Below are positions 7,626 through 15,578 of a DNA stretch of 64,000 nt, piece by piece. Under the pieces are notes generated by a model, which saw only the letters and a program-made list of their open reading frames with translations, ran no database searches and had not been told where the DNA came from. Each line of letters begins with the position of its first letter. Position 1 is the first letter of the stretch. This DNA is from Bacteroidales bacterium (lineage in GTDB: Bacteria > Bacteroidota > Bacteroidia > Bacteroidales > F082). Location of the stretch: positions 4,071 to 68,070 of the forward strand of contig JASBYY010000009.1 in assembly GCA_029983675.1 (NCBI GenBank), given 5' to 3'. The position numbers and the translations under genes are program-made.

Positions 7626-8747
7626 TCACACCTTTTTCTTGTAATTCCATATTGCCAAGCCATTCAGCAATACGGCAAAACCGACCATTATCAGAAAGTG
7701 GTTTTTAAGGTTGGCAAAGGTGCTGCCTTTTAAAATGAGCATACGCACTACCTCGATAAAGTAGGTTACCGGACTGCATTTGGCAATGCGATAAGCCCAC
7801 ATCGGCATTCCGTCCAATGGTGTGAATATTCCGCTCAACAGCACGAATATCATCATGAAGAAAAAGGCAATGGAGATGGCTTGTTGCTGAGTTTCGGCAA
7901 ACGTGGAAATAAGCAGTCCCAAGCCCAATATGGCCACCAGATAAATCGACAGATAGGCATACAACACAAGCAAGCTTCCAGCGAGAACAATATGGTAAAC
8001 AAAACGTGCCACCACAAGCAGACCGACACTGAAAATAAACATCCCAACCACCCAGAAAGGAATGAGTTTTGCCAAAATGAATTGATATTTTTTGACCGGC
8101 GTTACGTTGATTTGCTCAATGGTGCCGACCTCTTTTTCTTTTACGATATTCAATGCGCACAAATAGGCTCCCACCATGGTGACCAACACAACCAATATCC
8201 CCGGAACCATAAAAAAACGATAGTTCATCAGCGGATTAAACCAATTTTGAGACACCACGTCGATAGTGGGAGCAGCATTCAATCTTTCGGGCTGCACCCA
8301 TTGCAAGTTAACATCTCTGCTGTATTCGGAAATAATCCGAGTTAGATAAGCACCACCCAGTCCAGCTTTTACGCCATTAATGGCATTGACGGCAATCAGA
8401 AGTTTTTGCTCATGCTCCCGTATCAAATTCTTTTCAAAATCCTGCGGTATTCCCAAAACCAAATCGGATTGGTCTTTTTCAATTTGGGCAAACGCTTCTT
8501 GAAACGAATCACTGCAATCGGACAATTGAAAGTAACCCGAAGCGGTAATCTTGGAAATCAGTTGTTGCGAATAGGCAGAATGGTCATGGTCAACGATGGA
8601 GATGTGTATATTTTTTATTTCGTAGTCGGCAGCAAAAGGCAGGATGAGCAACTGGGTAATCGGCACGACAAAAATCAAAGGCAACAATCCTTTGTTGCGG
8701 AAAATTTGCCTGAACTCCTTTTGCAATAAAAATCTTAATGTTCTCAT
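7626..8747 (-). CDS. ABC-2 type efflux permease (YbhR/YbhS-like), second subunit
   Basis: 373 residues from ATG 8747, which overlaps the stop of the preceding permease as ATGA; the longer frame from 8828 lies inside that gene and is not needed. One N-terminal membrane helix (FVVPITQLLILPFAA, about 20-40) is followed by a large periplasmic domain (about 45-175) and five C-terminal helices, the usual ABC2_membrane_3 layout. The cytoplasmic loop has VKEKEVGTIEQINVTPV, the conserved E-GT-E/Q coupling element. It pairs with the permease encoded upstream and the two ATPases to form a drug or envelope-compound exporter. It is the last gene of the operon. Confidence 0.9.
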   Translation of the reverse strand: MRTLRFLLQKEFRQIFRNKGLLPLIFVVPITQLLILPFAADYEIKNIHISIVDHDHSAYSQQLISKITASGYFQLSDCSDSFQEAFAQIEKDQSDLVLGIPQDFEKNLIREHEQKLLIAVNAINGVKAGLGGAYLTRIISEYSRDVNLQWVQPERLNAAPTIDVVSQNWFNPLMNYRFFMVPGILVVLVTMVGAYLCALNIVKEKEVGTIEQINVTPVKKYQFILAKLIPFWVVGMFIFSVGLLVVARFVYHIVLAGSLLVLYAYLSIYLVAILGLGLLISTFAETQQQAISIAFFFMMIFVLLSGIFTPLDGMPMWAYRIAKCSPVTYFIEVVRMLILKGSTFANLKNHFLIMVGFAVLLNGLAIWNYKKKV

Positions 8748-9856
8748 GTCAATCGGGTTTTGAATTTTTTGAAACTCACGAACAATAACAGACAGGTCAT
8801 ACCCAAAAGCACCAAGGTCTCTTTCCAAATCGAACCGAAACCAAGTCCCTTAATCATAATGGCTTTGATGATGGTGTAATACCATTTTGACGGGACGATA
8901 TTGCAAATGACCTGCAAAATCCAAGGCATATTTTCTATCGGGAACATAAATCCTGTAAACAAGATGGTAGGCACCAGCATCCCCATCATGGAAATAAGCA
9001 TAGCCGATTGCTGCGACTGTGCCAGATTGGAAATCAACAATCCTAATGACAACGCACAGATAATCAGCAAGGTGCTTTCACCAAACAGCAGTGCCAGACT
9101 TCCGTTAATGGGCATTCCAAAGAGTGTAACGCTCAGAATCAGGATAACGGAAAGGTTGAACAACGATAAAACGAAATAGGGAGCGGCTTTGGAAATAATC
9201 ACCAAAAAAGGATTGAAGGGCGATACCAAAAGCACTTCCATAGTGCCTGTTTCCTTTTCACGCACAATGGAAACAGAAGTCATCATCACGCAAACCAGCA
9301 TAAGTACCAAAGCCATAATGCCGGGGACAAAATTGGTTGCTCCTTTCAGTTCGGGGTTGTACAGCATATGCAATTCGGGAACAATACGCAAAGGCGGCAT
9401 GCCTCTTTCCGTCAGCGTTTGCTGATAATCCATGATTACTTGTGTAACATAATGGGTCAAGGTGTTGGCGGTGTTAGGGTCGGAAGCATCGGTAAAAATC
9501 TGCACTTGTGCCTTCTTCAAATGTTGCAGGTCATCGTTAAAATGGGCGGGAAAAACGATTGCCAATTTGATATGGCCCTCTTTCAAAGCCTCATCGATTT
9601 GCCGGTGACTCATTAGGGCTTTTTGAATTTCAAAATTTCTGCTTGCCTCTATTTTGTCGATAATTTGTCGGGAGGCTTCATCTTTGGCATAGTCGCAAAC
9701 AACGATTTTTGCATTTTTGATTTCATTGGTCAGCGCAAAACCAAAAAGCACAATCTGTACGATTGGTAATCCGAAAAGCACCAACAGCGTTTTACCATCA
9801 CGGAATACGTGATAAAACTCTTTCTTCACAAAGGCTAAAAACTGTTTCATTGTCAA
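8744..9856 (-). CDS. ABC-2 type efflux permease (YbhS-like), first subunit
   Basis: 370 residues. An N-terminal helix (LLVLFGLPIVQIVLFGFAL, about 25-43) is followed by a periplasmic domain and five C-terminal helices. The coupling motif VREKETGTMEVLLVSPF is well preserved. The start ATG (9856) overlaps the stop of the ATPase gene by ATGA, and its own stop overlaps the next permease start in the same way, so all subunits are translationally coupled. The transported compound cannot be read from sequence. Confidence 0.9.
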   Translation of the reverse strand: MTMKQFLAFVKKEFYHVFRDGKTLLVLFGLPIVQIVLFGFALTNEIKNAKIVVCDYAKDEASRQIIDKIEASRNFEIQKALMSHRQIDEALKEGHIKLAIVFPAHFNDDLQHLKKAQVQIFTDASDPNTANTLTHYVTQVIMDYQQTLTERGMPPLRIVPELHMLYNPELKGATNFVPGIMALVLMLVCVMMTSVSIVREKETGTMEVLLVSPFNPFLVIISKAAPYFVLSLFNLSVILILSVTLFGMPINGSLALLFGESTLLIICALSLGLLISNLAQSQQSAMLISMMGMLVPTILFTGFMFPIENMPWILQVICNIVPSKWYYTIIKAIMIKGLGFGSIWKETLVLLGMTCLLLFVSFKKFKTRLT

Positions 9857-10599
9857 TCCGATTTACGTTTTGCTCCTCTTGCCAACTCAAAAAACACCTC
9901 ATCCATAGAGCTTACTGAAAATTGTCGCTTCAGATTGGCAGGGGAGTCCAATGCTTTTATTTCTCCATCCACCATCATCGAAATCCGGCTGCAGTATTCG
10001 GCTTCGTCCATATAATGCGTAGTTACGAAAACGGTGATGCCCCTATCCGATGCTTGGTAAATCAAATCCCAAAACTGCCGCCTTGTAATCGGGTCAACGC
10101 CTCCCGTAGGTTCGTCTAAAAACACAATATCCGGTTCGTGCAATATCGCGACCGAAAACGCCAATTTCTGCTTCCACCCCAAAGGCAAGGATGCCACCAA
10201 CTTTTTGGCTTCGTTTTGCAAGCCCAAGGATGCTATCAGACTGTTGCTTTTTTCTTTCAATTGCCTGTCGGACAATCCGTATATGCCGCCAAAAAGCCGA
10301 ATGTTTTCCATAACCGTCAAATCTTCGTACAAGGAGAATTTCTGGCTCATATAGCCAATATGCTTTTTTATCTGTTCGGTCTGTTTGTAAATGTCAAAAC
10401 CTGCAATCGTAGCTTTGCCCGATGTGGGGACTGAAAGCCCGCAAAGCATCTTCATGGCAGTGGTTTTTCCGGCTCCGTTCGCTCCGAGAAAACCGAAAAT
10501 CTCGCCTGCCGAAACTTCAAATGTTACTTGGTTCACAGCGACGAAATCACCAAAATGCTTCGAGAGCCGGTCTGTTTGTATCACTATTTTATTTTTCAT
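9853..10599 (-). CDS. ABC transporter ATPase with degenerate signature motif (YbhF C-half-like)
   Basis: 248 residues from ATG 10599, placed by its ATGA overlap with the upstream ATPase stop. Walker A is GANGAGKTT, Walker B is IVFLDEPTGG and the H-loop is VFVTTHYMDEAEYC. The signature motif reads LPLGWKQ where LSGGQ is expected. The partner ATPase keeps LSGGMKQ but has lost the H-loop histidine. In an ATPase heterodimer these two defects fall in the same composite site. In E. coli the equivalent two halves are fused in YbhF. Confidence 0.9.
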   Translation of the reverse strand: MKNKIVIQTDRLSKHFGDFVAVNQVTFEVSAGEIFGFLGANGAGKTTAMKMLCGLSVPTSGKATIAGFDIYKQTEQIKKHIGYMSQKFSLYEDLTVMENIRLFGGIYGLSDRQLKEKSNSLIASLGLQNEAKKLVASLPLGWKQKLAFSVAILHEPDIVFLDEPTGGVDPITRRQFWDLIYQASDRGITVFVTTHYMDEAEYCSRISMMVDGEIKALDSPANLKRQFSVSSMDEVFFELARGAKRKSD

Positions 10600-11510
10600 C
10601 TCATCAAGTTTATAAAACAATCCTCAATACTCGGTTCAATCCGTTTAATTTCAACATTTTGAAATCCTTCTTTTTCCAAATAATCCATTAATTCGCATTC
10701 TTCGTTGGCATCATCGTTTTGAAACGCAATATGATGGCATTCACCAAAAGAAAAACAGCTTTTTATCTTAATATGGCTTCGCAAAGCGTTTAACAGCTTT
10801 CCCATATTGTCGGCTCGCACGGAAAAAAGTCGGTCGGGAAACTGCCGGATGATAGCTTCGAGATGATTGATAGACAGGATTTTGCCGTTTTGTATCAGGG
10901 CGATGCGTTCGCAAAGCGTGGCTTCGTCCATATAAGGCGTGGACACTAAAATGGTGATTCCTTGCCGCTTCAAGCCTTTCAGCATCTCCCAAAACTCCTT
11001 TCTGGAAACCACATCTACGCCCGTGGTCGGCTCGTCCAAAAACAGCACAGTCGGACGATGAATGAGCGCACAACATAAAGCCAGCTTCTGCTTCATGCCA
11101 CCAGACAATTTTCCTGCTCTACGCTTTTTAAAAGGTTCCAACTGCACGTAAATATCTTTGACCAAGTCGTAATTTTCAGAAACACTGGTGTGGAATACCG
11201 TGGCAAAGAAGTTTAGGTTCTCTTCCACTGACAAATCCTGATACAGCGAAAATTTTCCCGGCATATAACCCACGTTTTTGCGAATGGCTTTATAATCGCT
11301 CACTATGTCAAAACCGTTTACGGTGGCGTTTCCACTATCGGGCAGCAGCAAGGTCGTGAGGATGCGGAAAAGGCTTGTCTTTCCGGCACCGTCGGCACCA
11401 ATCAAGCCAAACAGCTCACCTTTGCCCACTTCAAACGAAACGTCGTCCAATGCCTTCACCTCGCCGTTGTTATAGGTCTTGACAATATGATTTACCACAA
11501 CGTCCGCCAT
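10596..11510 (-). CDS. ABC transporter ATPase lacking H-loop histidine (YbhF N-half-like)
   Basis: 304 residues. Walker A is GADGAGKTS, the signature LSGGMKQKLALCCAL is intact and Walker B is VLFLDEPTTGVD. The switch region reads VSTPYMDEATLC: proline stands where the H-loop histidine normally is. About 80 residues beyond the core (from residue about 225) form a small C-terminal domain. It begins 2 nt after the HlyD-like gene stop, and its own stop overlaps the next ATPase gene. It is expected to dimerise with that ATPase. Confidence 0.9.
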   Translation of the reverse strand: MADVVVNHIVKTYNNGEVKALDDVSFEVGKGELFGLIGADGAGKTSLFRILTTLLLPDSGNATVNGFDIVSDYKAIRKNVGYMPGKFSLYQDLSVEENLNFFATVFHTSVSENYDLVKDIYVQLEPFKKRRAGKLSGGMKQKLALCCALIHRPTVLFLDEPTTGVDVVSRKEFWEMLKGLKRQGITILVSTPYMDEATLCERIALIQNGKILSINHLEAIIRQFPDRLFSVRADNMGKLLNALRSHIKIKSCFSFGECHHIAFQNDDANEECELMDYLEKEGFQNVEIKRIEPSIEDCFINLMR

Positions 11511-11512
11511 GA

Positions 11513-12415
11513 CTATTGGAATTGGATTTCACCGTACATACCGATTTTATACCTGCCGTTGTTTTTGACTTTCACCTTGACAGCGTACACTTTATTTGCC
11601 CGCTCATCTTTGGCCTGAACGGTTTTGGGCGTAAATTCCGCCTTGTCACTGATCCAAATAATCGTCCCCACAGTCTCATTAGAGCCGTCTTTACTATCAT
11701 CGGTTATCACTTTAACCTGTTGGTTCAGTTTAATTTGCGGCAATTGGTCGCCGGTGATATAGACCCTTAGAATAAGACTGGGTAAATCGGCTATCTTGTA
11801 GATGGGCTTTCCGGCAGCGGTCATCTCATGGACTTTGGCATATTGGGTCAAAACTGTTCCGTCTATGGGATTGACCAATCGGCATTTGCTTAATTGGTCG
11901 TTCAGTTGCTCAATCTGCACCTGCAAAGGCACAATGTCTTTCTCCAAACCATCAACAGCGATACTTAGGGTGGATCTCTGTGCCTCAATTTGTCTTTTCA
12001 ACAGCTCAATCTGTACGTTGATGTCGTCCAATTGCTTGGATGTTGCCGCATTGCCTTTAACCAAGTTTGTTATTCTTGTCCGCTCCGTTTCGGCTGTCCG
12101 AAGTTGCTCCTGCAAAGCGGATAATTGAAGGGCGACATTGGGCTTTTTCCGTAATAGGGCTTCAATTTGTGCTTCTATCTGTTTTTTCTTCAAATACAAT
12201 TGCAAGCTATCGATGTATCCTATGGTCTGTCCTGCCTTCAATAGCTGCCCCTCCTCGATGCCAAGCTGCATGATTTTACCGGAGGCTTCCGCCGAAATGA
12301 CGGTTTCATCCGCCTCAAAACTGCCAGAAGCATCAAATGTGACTTTGTTGTTGTGGCAAGCGGTCTGCAAAGTTCCAAGAGCGATTGCCCACGCGATTGT
12401 TCTTATTTTCTTCAT
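11513..12415 (-). CDS. HlyD/YbhG-type membrane fusion lipoprotein
   Basis: 300 residues. The N-terminus MKKIRTIAWAIALGTLQTAC ends in a lipobox cysteine (C20). Then comes a split biotinyl-lipoyl domain (SAEASGKIMQLGIEEGQLLKAGQ and later VNPIDGTVLTQYAKVHEM), an alpha-helical hairpin (about 75-190, rich in Q, E, L and heptad-like) and a beta-barrel (LRVYITGDQLPQIKLNQQVKV). It would bridge the inner-membrane ABC permease to the TolC-like channel encoded just upstream. Confidence 0.9.
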   Translation of the reverse strand: MKKIRTIAWAIALGTLQTACHNNKVTFDASGSFEADETVISAEASGKIMQLGIEEGQLLKAGQTIGYIDSLQLYLKKKQIEAQIEALLRKKPNVALQLSALQEQLRTAETERTRITNLVKGNAATSKQLDDINVQIELLKRQIEAQRSTLSIAVDGLEKDIVPLQVQIEQLNDQLSKCRLVNPIDGTVLTQYAKVHEMTAAGKPIYKIADLPSLILRVYITGDQLPQIKLNQQVKVITDDSKDGSNETVGTIIWISDKAEFTPKTVQAKDERANKVYAVKVKVKNNGRYKIGMYGEIQFQ

Positions 12416-12442
12416 GATTATTAAGTTTTTTATCGTTTCAAA

Positions 12443-13726
12443 TTAATAACCCGCTACTGTTCGGGCGTTGTATGCCGTCATTAAAAGCTGTATTTCGTGT
12501 ACTATCAAACTTTGCCGCGCTTGGTCGGCGGCATTTACAGCCAAGAGATAGTCGTTGGCGGTTGCTGTGCCATAAACCAATTGACTTTGCACGGCGTTTT
12601 TCACGTTTTCACGAAGTGCAACTATGCTTTTATCGGTTTTTATCAACTCCTGCATTTTAAGGAGGTCGGCATTTTGCTGCTTGAGCAGGATTCGTGTATT
12701 GAACAAAAATGTTTCCCGCTGCATATTTACCTTATTCTGTTGATTAACAAGTATCTTACGCTCGTTCCTAAAAGTATAGAAACTTGCGATATTCCAACTC
12801 AAACGCAACCCTCCAATGCAGTAAGCCTCAAAATCGTTGTCCAATAGATTCAAGCCCGGTCTGCCCCAACCACCTTGAAGAAACAGATTGACGCGGGGCA
12901 AGCGTTTATGAACGGAGAGCTTGCGCTGCAGGTCGAACGATTTGTGTTGCAAGTCAAAAAGTTTCAACTCAGGACGGCAAATACTGTCGGTCAGGATATG
13001 CCGTAGAGGCGTTTGAAATTCCGTGCGTTCATTCCCCGGACTGTTGTTGAATAAGGCCAGCCCCTCGGCATAGCCTTGTCGCGTGGCTTTCAGCTCTATG
13101 GCACCTTGATCGGCTTTCAGCCATTCCGCTCTCAAATTGTCAACTGCAATTTCCAAGGCGATTCCGTTGGCAATGGCTACCTCCGTTTTTTCGATGCCAC
13201 TTTGGATGTCCTTTTTGAGCAGTTCGGCCAGTTGTATCTGTGCGTCCAACAGCAAGATGCCGAAATAGAGATGGTTGATGCGTTCCTGTAGTTTGTACAG
13301 CTCCACTTCCGCCTGTTGGGTTTCAATTTCCGAAGTAGCGCAAATGTATTCCCGTTGCTCTTTTACGGTAAACAAGTCTGTAAGCGACTGCGACAGCTCG
13401 CCATACAGCCGGTATTGGTCTTTGCTAAGGCTCGGAATATTCACGTTTGGCAAAGAGATGGGGATTTCCGTAGCCTTCGACTGATAGGTTGCCTGCCCTA
13501 CAACAATGAATTGCGGCAGACAAGCTTTCCGTGCGTTGGCAAGGGAATACCCCTTTGCTTTTTCTATCAATGTGTATTGCTTGATTGACGGATAATTCCG
13601 TTTTGCCTTTGCAAGACAACTGTCCAAGGTCAAGGAAACGCTATGCTGCGCCATTGACAAGTTGCTCACCATTAGCAATGTGCCAATGAGCCAAATTGAT
13701 TTGTGTGTGTTTCTGTGTGTTGTCAT
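12443..13726 (-). CDS. TolC-family outer membrane efflux protein
   Basis: 427 residues with a signal peptide (SIWLIGTLLMVSNLSMAQ, about 10-27) and two long helical repeats of the OEP family: LTLDSCLAKAKRNYPSIKQ opens the first and STATANDYLLAVNAADQARQSL-type sequence closes the second. It forms the trimeric exit duct for the pump. It is the first gene of the six-gene efflux operon (tolC-hlyD-ATPase-ATPase-permease-permease), and an operator-like palindrome lies 10-33 nt upstream. Confidence 0.9.
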   Translation of the reverse strand: MTTHRNTHKSIWLIGTLLMVSNLSMAQHSVSLTLDSCLAKAKRNYPSIKQYTLIEKAKGYSLANARKACLPQFIVVGQATYQSKATEIPISLPNVNIPSLSKDQYRLYGELSQSLTDLFTVKEQREYICATSEIETQQAEVELYKLQERINHLYFGILLLDAQIQLAELLKKDIQSGIEKTEVAIANGIALEIAVDNLRAEWLKADQGAIELKATRQGYAEGLALFNNSPGNERTEFQTPLRHILTDSICRPELKLFDLQHKSFDLQRKLSVHKRLPRVNLFLQGGWGRPGLNLLDNDFEAYCIGGLRLSWNIASFYTFRNERKILVNQQNKVNMQRETFLFNTRILLKQQNADLLKMQELIKTDKSIVALRENVKNAVQSQLVYGTATANDYLLAVNAADQARQSLIVHEIQLLMTAYNARTVAGY

Positions 13727-13735
13727 ATTTCAATC

Positions 13736-13759
13736 TTTTGATTTAATCATTTGATTAAC
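13736..13759. promoter_or_regulatory. Putative TetR operator upstream of tolC efflux operon
   Basis: Contains the palindrome TGATTTAATCA (13739-13749) and a further half-site TTTGATTAA. Read on the minus strand, 19 of 21 aligned bases match the plus-strand site upstream of tetR (15470-15493). The shared core is CAAATGATT flanked by TTAA and AATCAA. Two near-identical sites at the tetR and pump promoters are what a local TetR repressor would need. Confidence 0.6.
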
Positions 13760-13775
13760 ATAGGAGCAAAAAAAA

Positions 13776-13883
13776 TCAGGTAAAATGATTTGGGTGGTTA
13801 TCTGTTAAAACAGTCTTTCCTGCTTCTAAAATATGCTTGAAGCCGTGTTCTATTTGCTTTATGTCATTCAGTACTTGTTCCAT
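13776..13883 (-). CDS. 35-residue open frame upstream of the efflux operon
   Basis: ATG 13883 to TGA 13776 encodes a short peptide starting MEQVLNDIKQIEHGFKHIL. It lies between the KilA-N gene and the tolC promoter region. No family is recognised. It could be a real small protein co-transcribed with the KilA-N gene, or the eroded start of a larger gene left by an insertion. Confidence 0.3.
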   Translation of the reverse strand: MEQVLNDIKQIEHGFKHILEAGKTVLTDNHPNHFT

Positions 13884-13920
13884 TTCTTGTAGTCACTATA
13901 TTATTATTTCCCCGATTTTA

Positions 13921-14745
13921 TCATTTCATTCTTTTCATTGTGCTACTAAGAAGTAACGATTTCATCTGAGTAATAGCCACTTTATTGAGCTGCAATAGTC
14001 TTTCACTTTGCGACAAACCTTGCCGGATTAGCAATGCGTTAATACTTTCCATATTACTCAATACTACAAGTTGTTCCAGGGTAGCGTAATCTCGTATATT
14101 TCCAATTCTTTCCGGGTTCTTGTCCCGCCATTCTTTTGCTGTGATTCCGAAAAGAGCGACATTCAATATATCAGCCTCGTTCGCATAAACAAAAGCAGTC
14201 TGTTGTTTGGTGATTTCTTGCGGTATAAGGTTTTCTTTGATTGCATCGGTATGTATTTGATAATTTACTTTGGCAAGGGTGCGTTGCAAATTCCACTCTA
14301 ATTTCAGGCGGTCATTTTCTTCGTTTTTGAGGCGTTGGAATTCTTTAATTACATAAAGTTTAAATTCTATTGAGATCCATGAAGCAAATTCCAAAGCAAT
14401 ATCTTTATGAGCAAAGGTACCGCCATATCTCCCTGATTTAGACACGATACCTATGGCATTTGTGCTTTCTATCCACCTTTTGGGAGTCATCACAAAACTA
14501 TTCAATCCGGACTGCTTTCTAAACCCATCGAATTCGAGGGGTTTAAAGTTGGGGTTATAAATAGTCTCCCAAATTCCCAAAAGTTCAATAGTATTACGAT
14601 TACGCATCCAATTCTGAATAATAATGTCGGTATGCTTGGCATCTCTGTGCCGAGCAATATCTGTAATCGAAATAAAATCGTTTTGATTGTCTTCGTACAA
14701 AACGATCTCGACACCCTGAACTTCTATCTTTTTATTCTTTACCAT
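13921..14745 (-). CDS. KilA-N domain protein
   Basis: 274 residues. The KilA-N DNA-binding domain spans about residues 15-120 (ITDIARHRDAKHTDIIIQNW, ELLGIWETIYNPNFKP, GRYGGTFAHKDIALEFASWI). An alpha-helical region with KEFQRLKNEENDRLKLEWNL follows, then a C-terminal part containing FGITAKEWRDKNPE. Such proteins occur in phages and integrated elements of Bacteroidota; the role is usually unknown. It separates the TetR gene from the efflux operon it probably controls, which suggests a later insertion. It starts 48 nt after the tetR stop, so it may be read from the tetR promoter. Confidence 0.85.
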   Translation of the reverse strand: MVKNKKIEVQGVEIVLYEDNQNDFISITDIARHRDAKHTDIIIQNWMRNRNTIELLGIWETIYNPNFKPLEFDGFRKQSGLNSFVMTPKRWIESTNAIGIVSKSGRYGGTFAHKDIALEFASWISIEFKLYVIKEFQRLKNEENDRLKLEWNLQRTLAKVNYQIHTDAIKENLIPQEITKQQTAFVYANEADILNVALFGITAKEWRDKNPERIGNIRDYATLEQLVVLSNMESINALLIRQGLSQSERLLQLNKVAITQMKSLLLSSTMKRMK

Positions 14746-14793
14746 GGTCTATCGATGCGTTAATGCATGTAAATATGTCATTATTTATCGGAT

Positions 14794-15426
14794 TTACCGT
14801 GTTACTTCCACCATCGTTTCCATCCAAACCGGAATTAGCTTTTTACGCTCCTGCATCATGCTATTGAATTGCTTGTCGTTCAATCCGCCAATTCCCTTTA
14901 GAAAGGGCTTTCCGATAAAAGGAAAGATAATCTGCCCCAGCAGATTCATCAAAAAATGCATGGGATTAGAAACAGCGACTTCCCCTTTCTCGGCGGCTTC
15001 TCGATATTGCTTGAAAAACACTGAATCCATAACCACTTGATTTATTTGTAACTTGTCGATAAGCCCATCTGAATTGTCGCGCAGCTCGCTCATCATGAAA
15101 ATCGGGATGTTCGGGTCCTGTGTAAAAAAGTCAATGTAATGCGAAACAATGAGTTCCACTTTTTTTTCCAAAGAAGTGTCTTCATTATTCAGAAGCGTGG
15201 TCATGCTTTGCACGAAAGACGATACCGTTTCCAACATGATGATGTCGAACAGGTTTTTCTTACTGCGGAAATAATAATTGAGCAAGGCGAGGTTGATTCC
15301 GGCTTCTTCGGCTATATCCCTCGTCCGCGTGGCGGCATAACCCTTTTGCTGAAACACCTTCCGCGCCGCTTCCTTGATTTTTCCTTCGGTGGAAAGTTCT
15401 TTTTTATCTACTAATTTGCCCTTCAT
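14794..15426 (-). CDS. TetR/AcrR family transcriptional regulator
   Basis: 210 residues. The N-terminal helix-turn-helix (about 15-60) contains KVFQQKGYAATRTRDIAEEA and the recognition segment LALLNYYFRSKKNLF. The C-terminal ligand domain is unassigned. It lies next to a YbhGFSR-like pump, as the TetR regulator of ybhGFSR does in E. coli. The operator-like site 15470-15493 overlaps the -33 element of its own promoter and recurs before tolC, so it probably represses both itself and the pump. Confidence 0.88.
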   Translation of the reverse strand: MKGKLVDKKELSTEGKIKEAARKVFQQKGYAATRTRDIAEEAGINLALLNYYFRSKKNLFDIIMLETVSSFVQSMTTLLNNEDTSLEKKVELIVSHYIDFFTQDPNIPIFMMSELRDNSDGLIDKLQINQVVMDSVFFKQYREAAEKGEVAVSNPMHFLMNLLGQIIFPFIGKPFLKGIGGLNDKQFNSMMQERKKLIPVWMETMVEVTR

Positions 15427-15450
15427 TATTGCAATACAAATTTATGACTG

Positions 15451-15482
15451 CAAAGATATTACTATTTTTTGATTTAAACAAA
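15451..15482 (-). promoter_or_regulatory. Promoter of tetR gene (-33 and -7)
   Basis: The minus strand has TTTG (15482-15479), a 20-nt spacer and TATCTTTG (15458-15451), an essentially complete Bacteroidota promoter. Transcription would start about 18 nt before the ATG at 15426. Confidence 0.7.
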
Positions 15483-15493
15483 TGATTTAATCA
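15470..15493. promoter_or_regulatory. Putative TetR operator overlapping the tetR promoter
   Basis: Holds TGATTTAAAC (15470-15479) and the palindrome TGATTTAATCA (15483-15493), matching the site before tolC in inverted orientation. It covers the -33 element, consistent with autorepression. Confidence 0.6.
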
Positions 15494-15578
15494 ATTGAAT
15501 TTTTCAAGTAATTCAACTTTCTTGTTTACAACAAACCGCGTTCAGCATATTACTGAAAGCCAATCAGAAAGAAAAGGA

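Noticed and set aside
10596..11510. Pseudogene status of the first ABC ATPase because the H-loop histidine is missing
   Set aside because: All other motifs and the frame are intact, and the partner ATPase has the complementary change, so a functional heterodimer is more likely.
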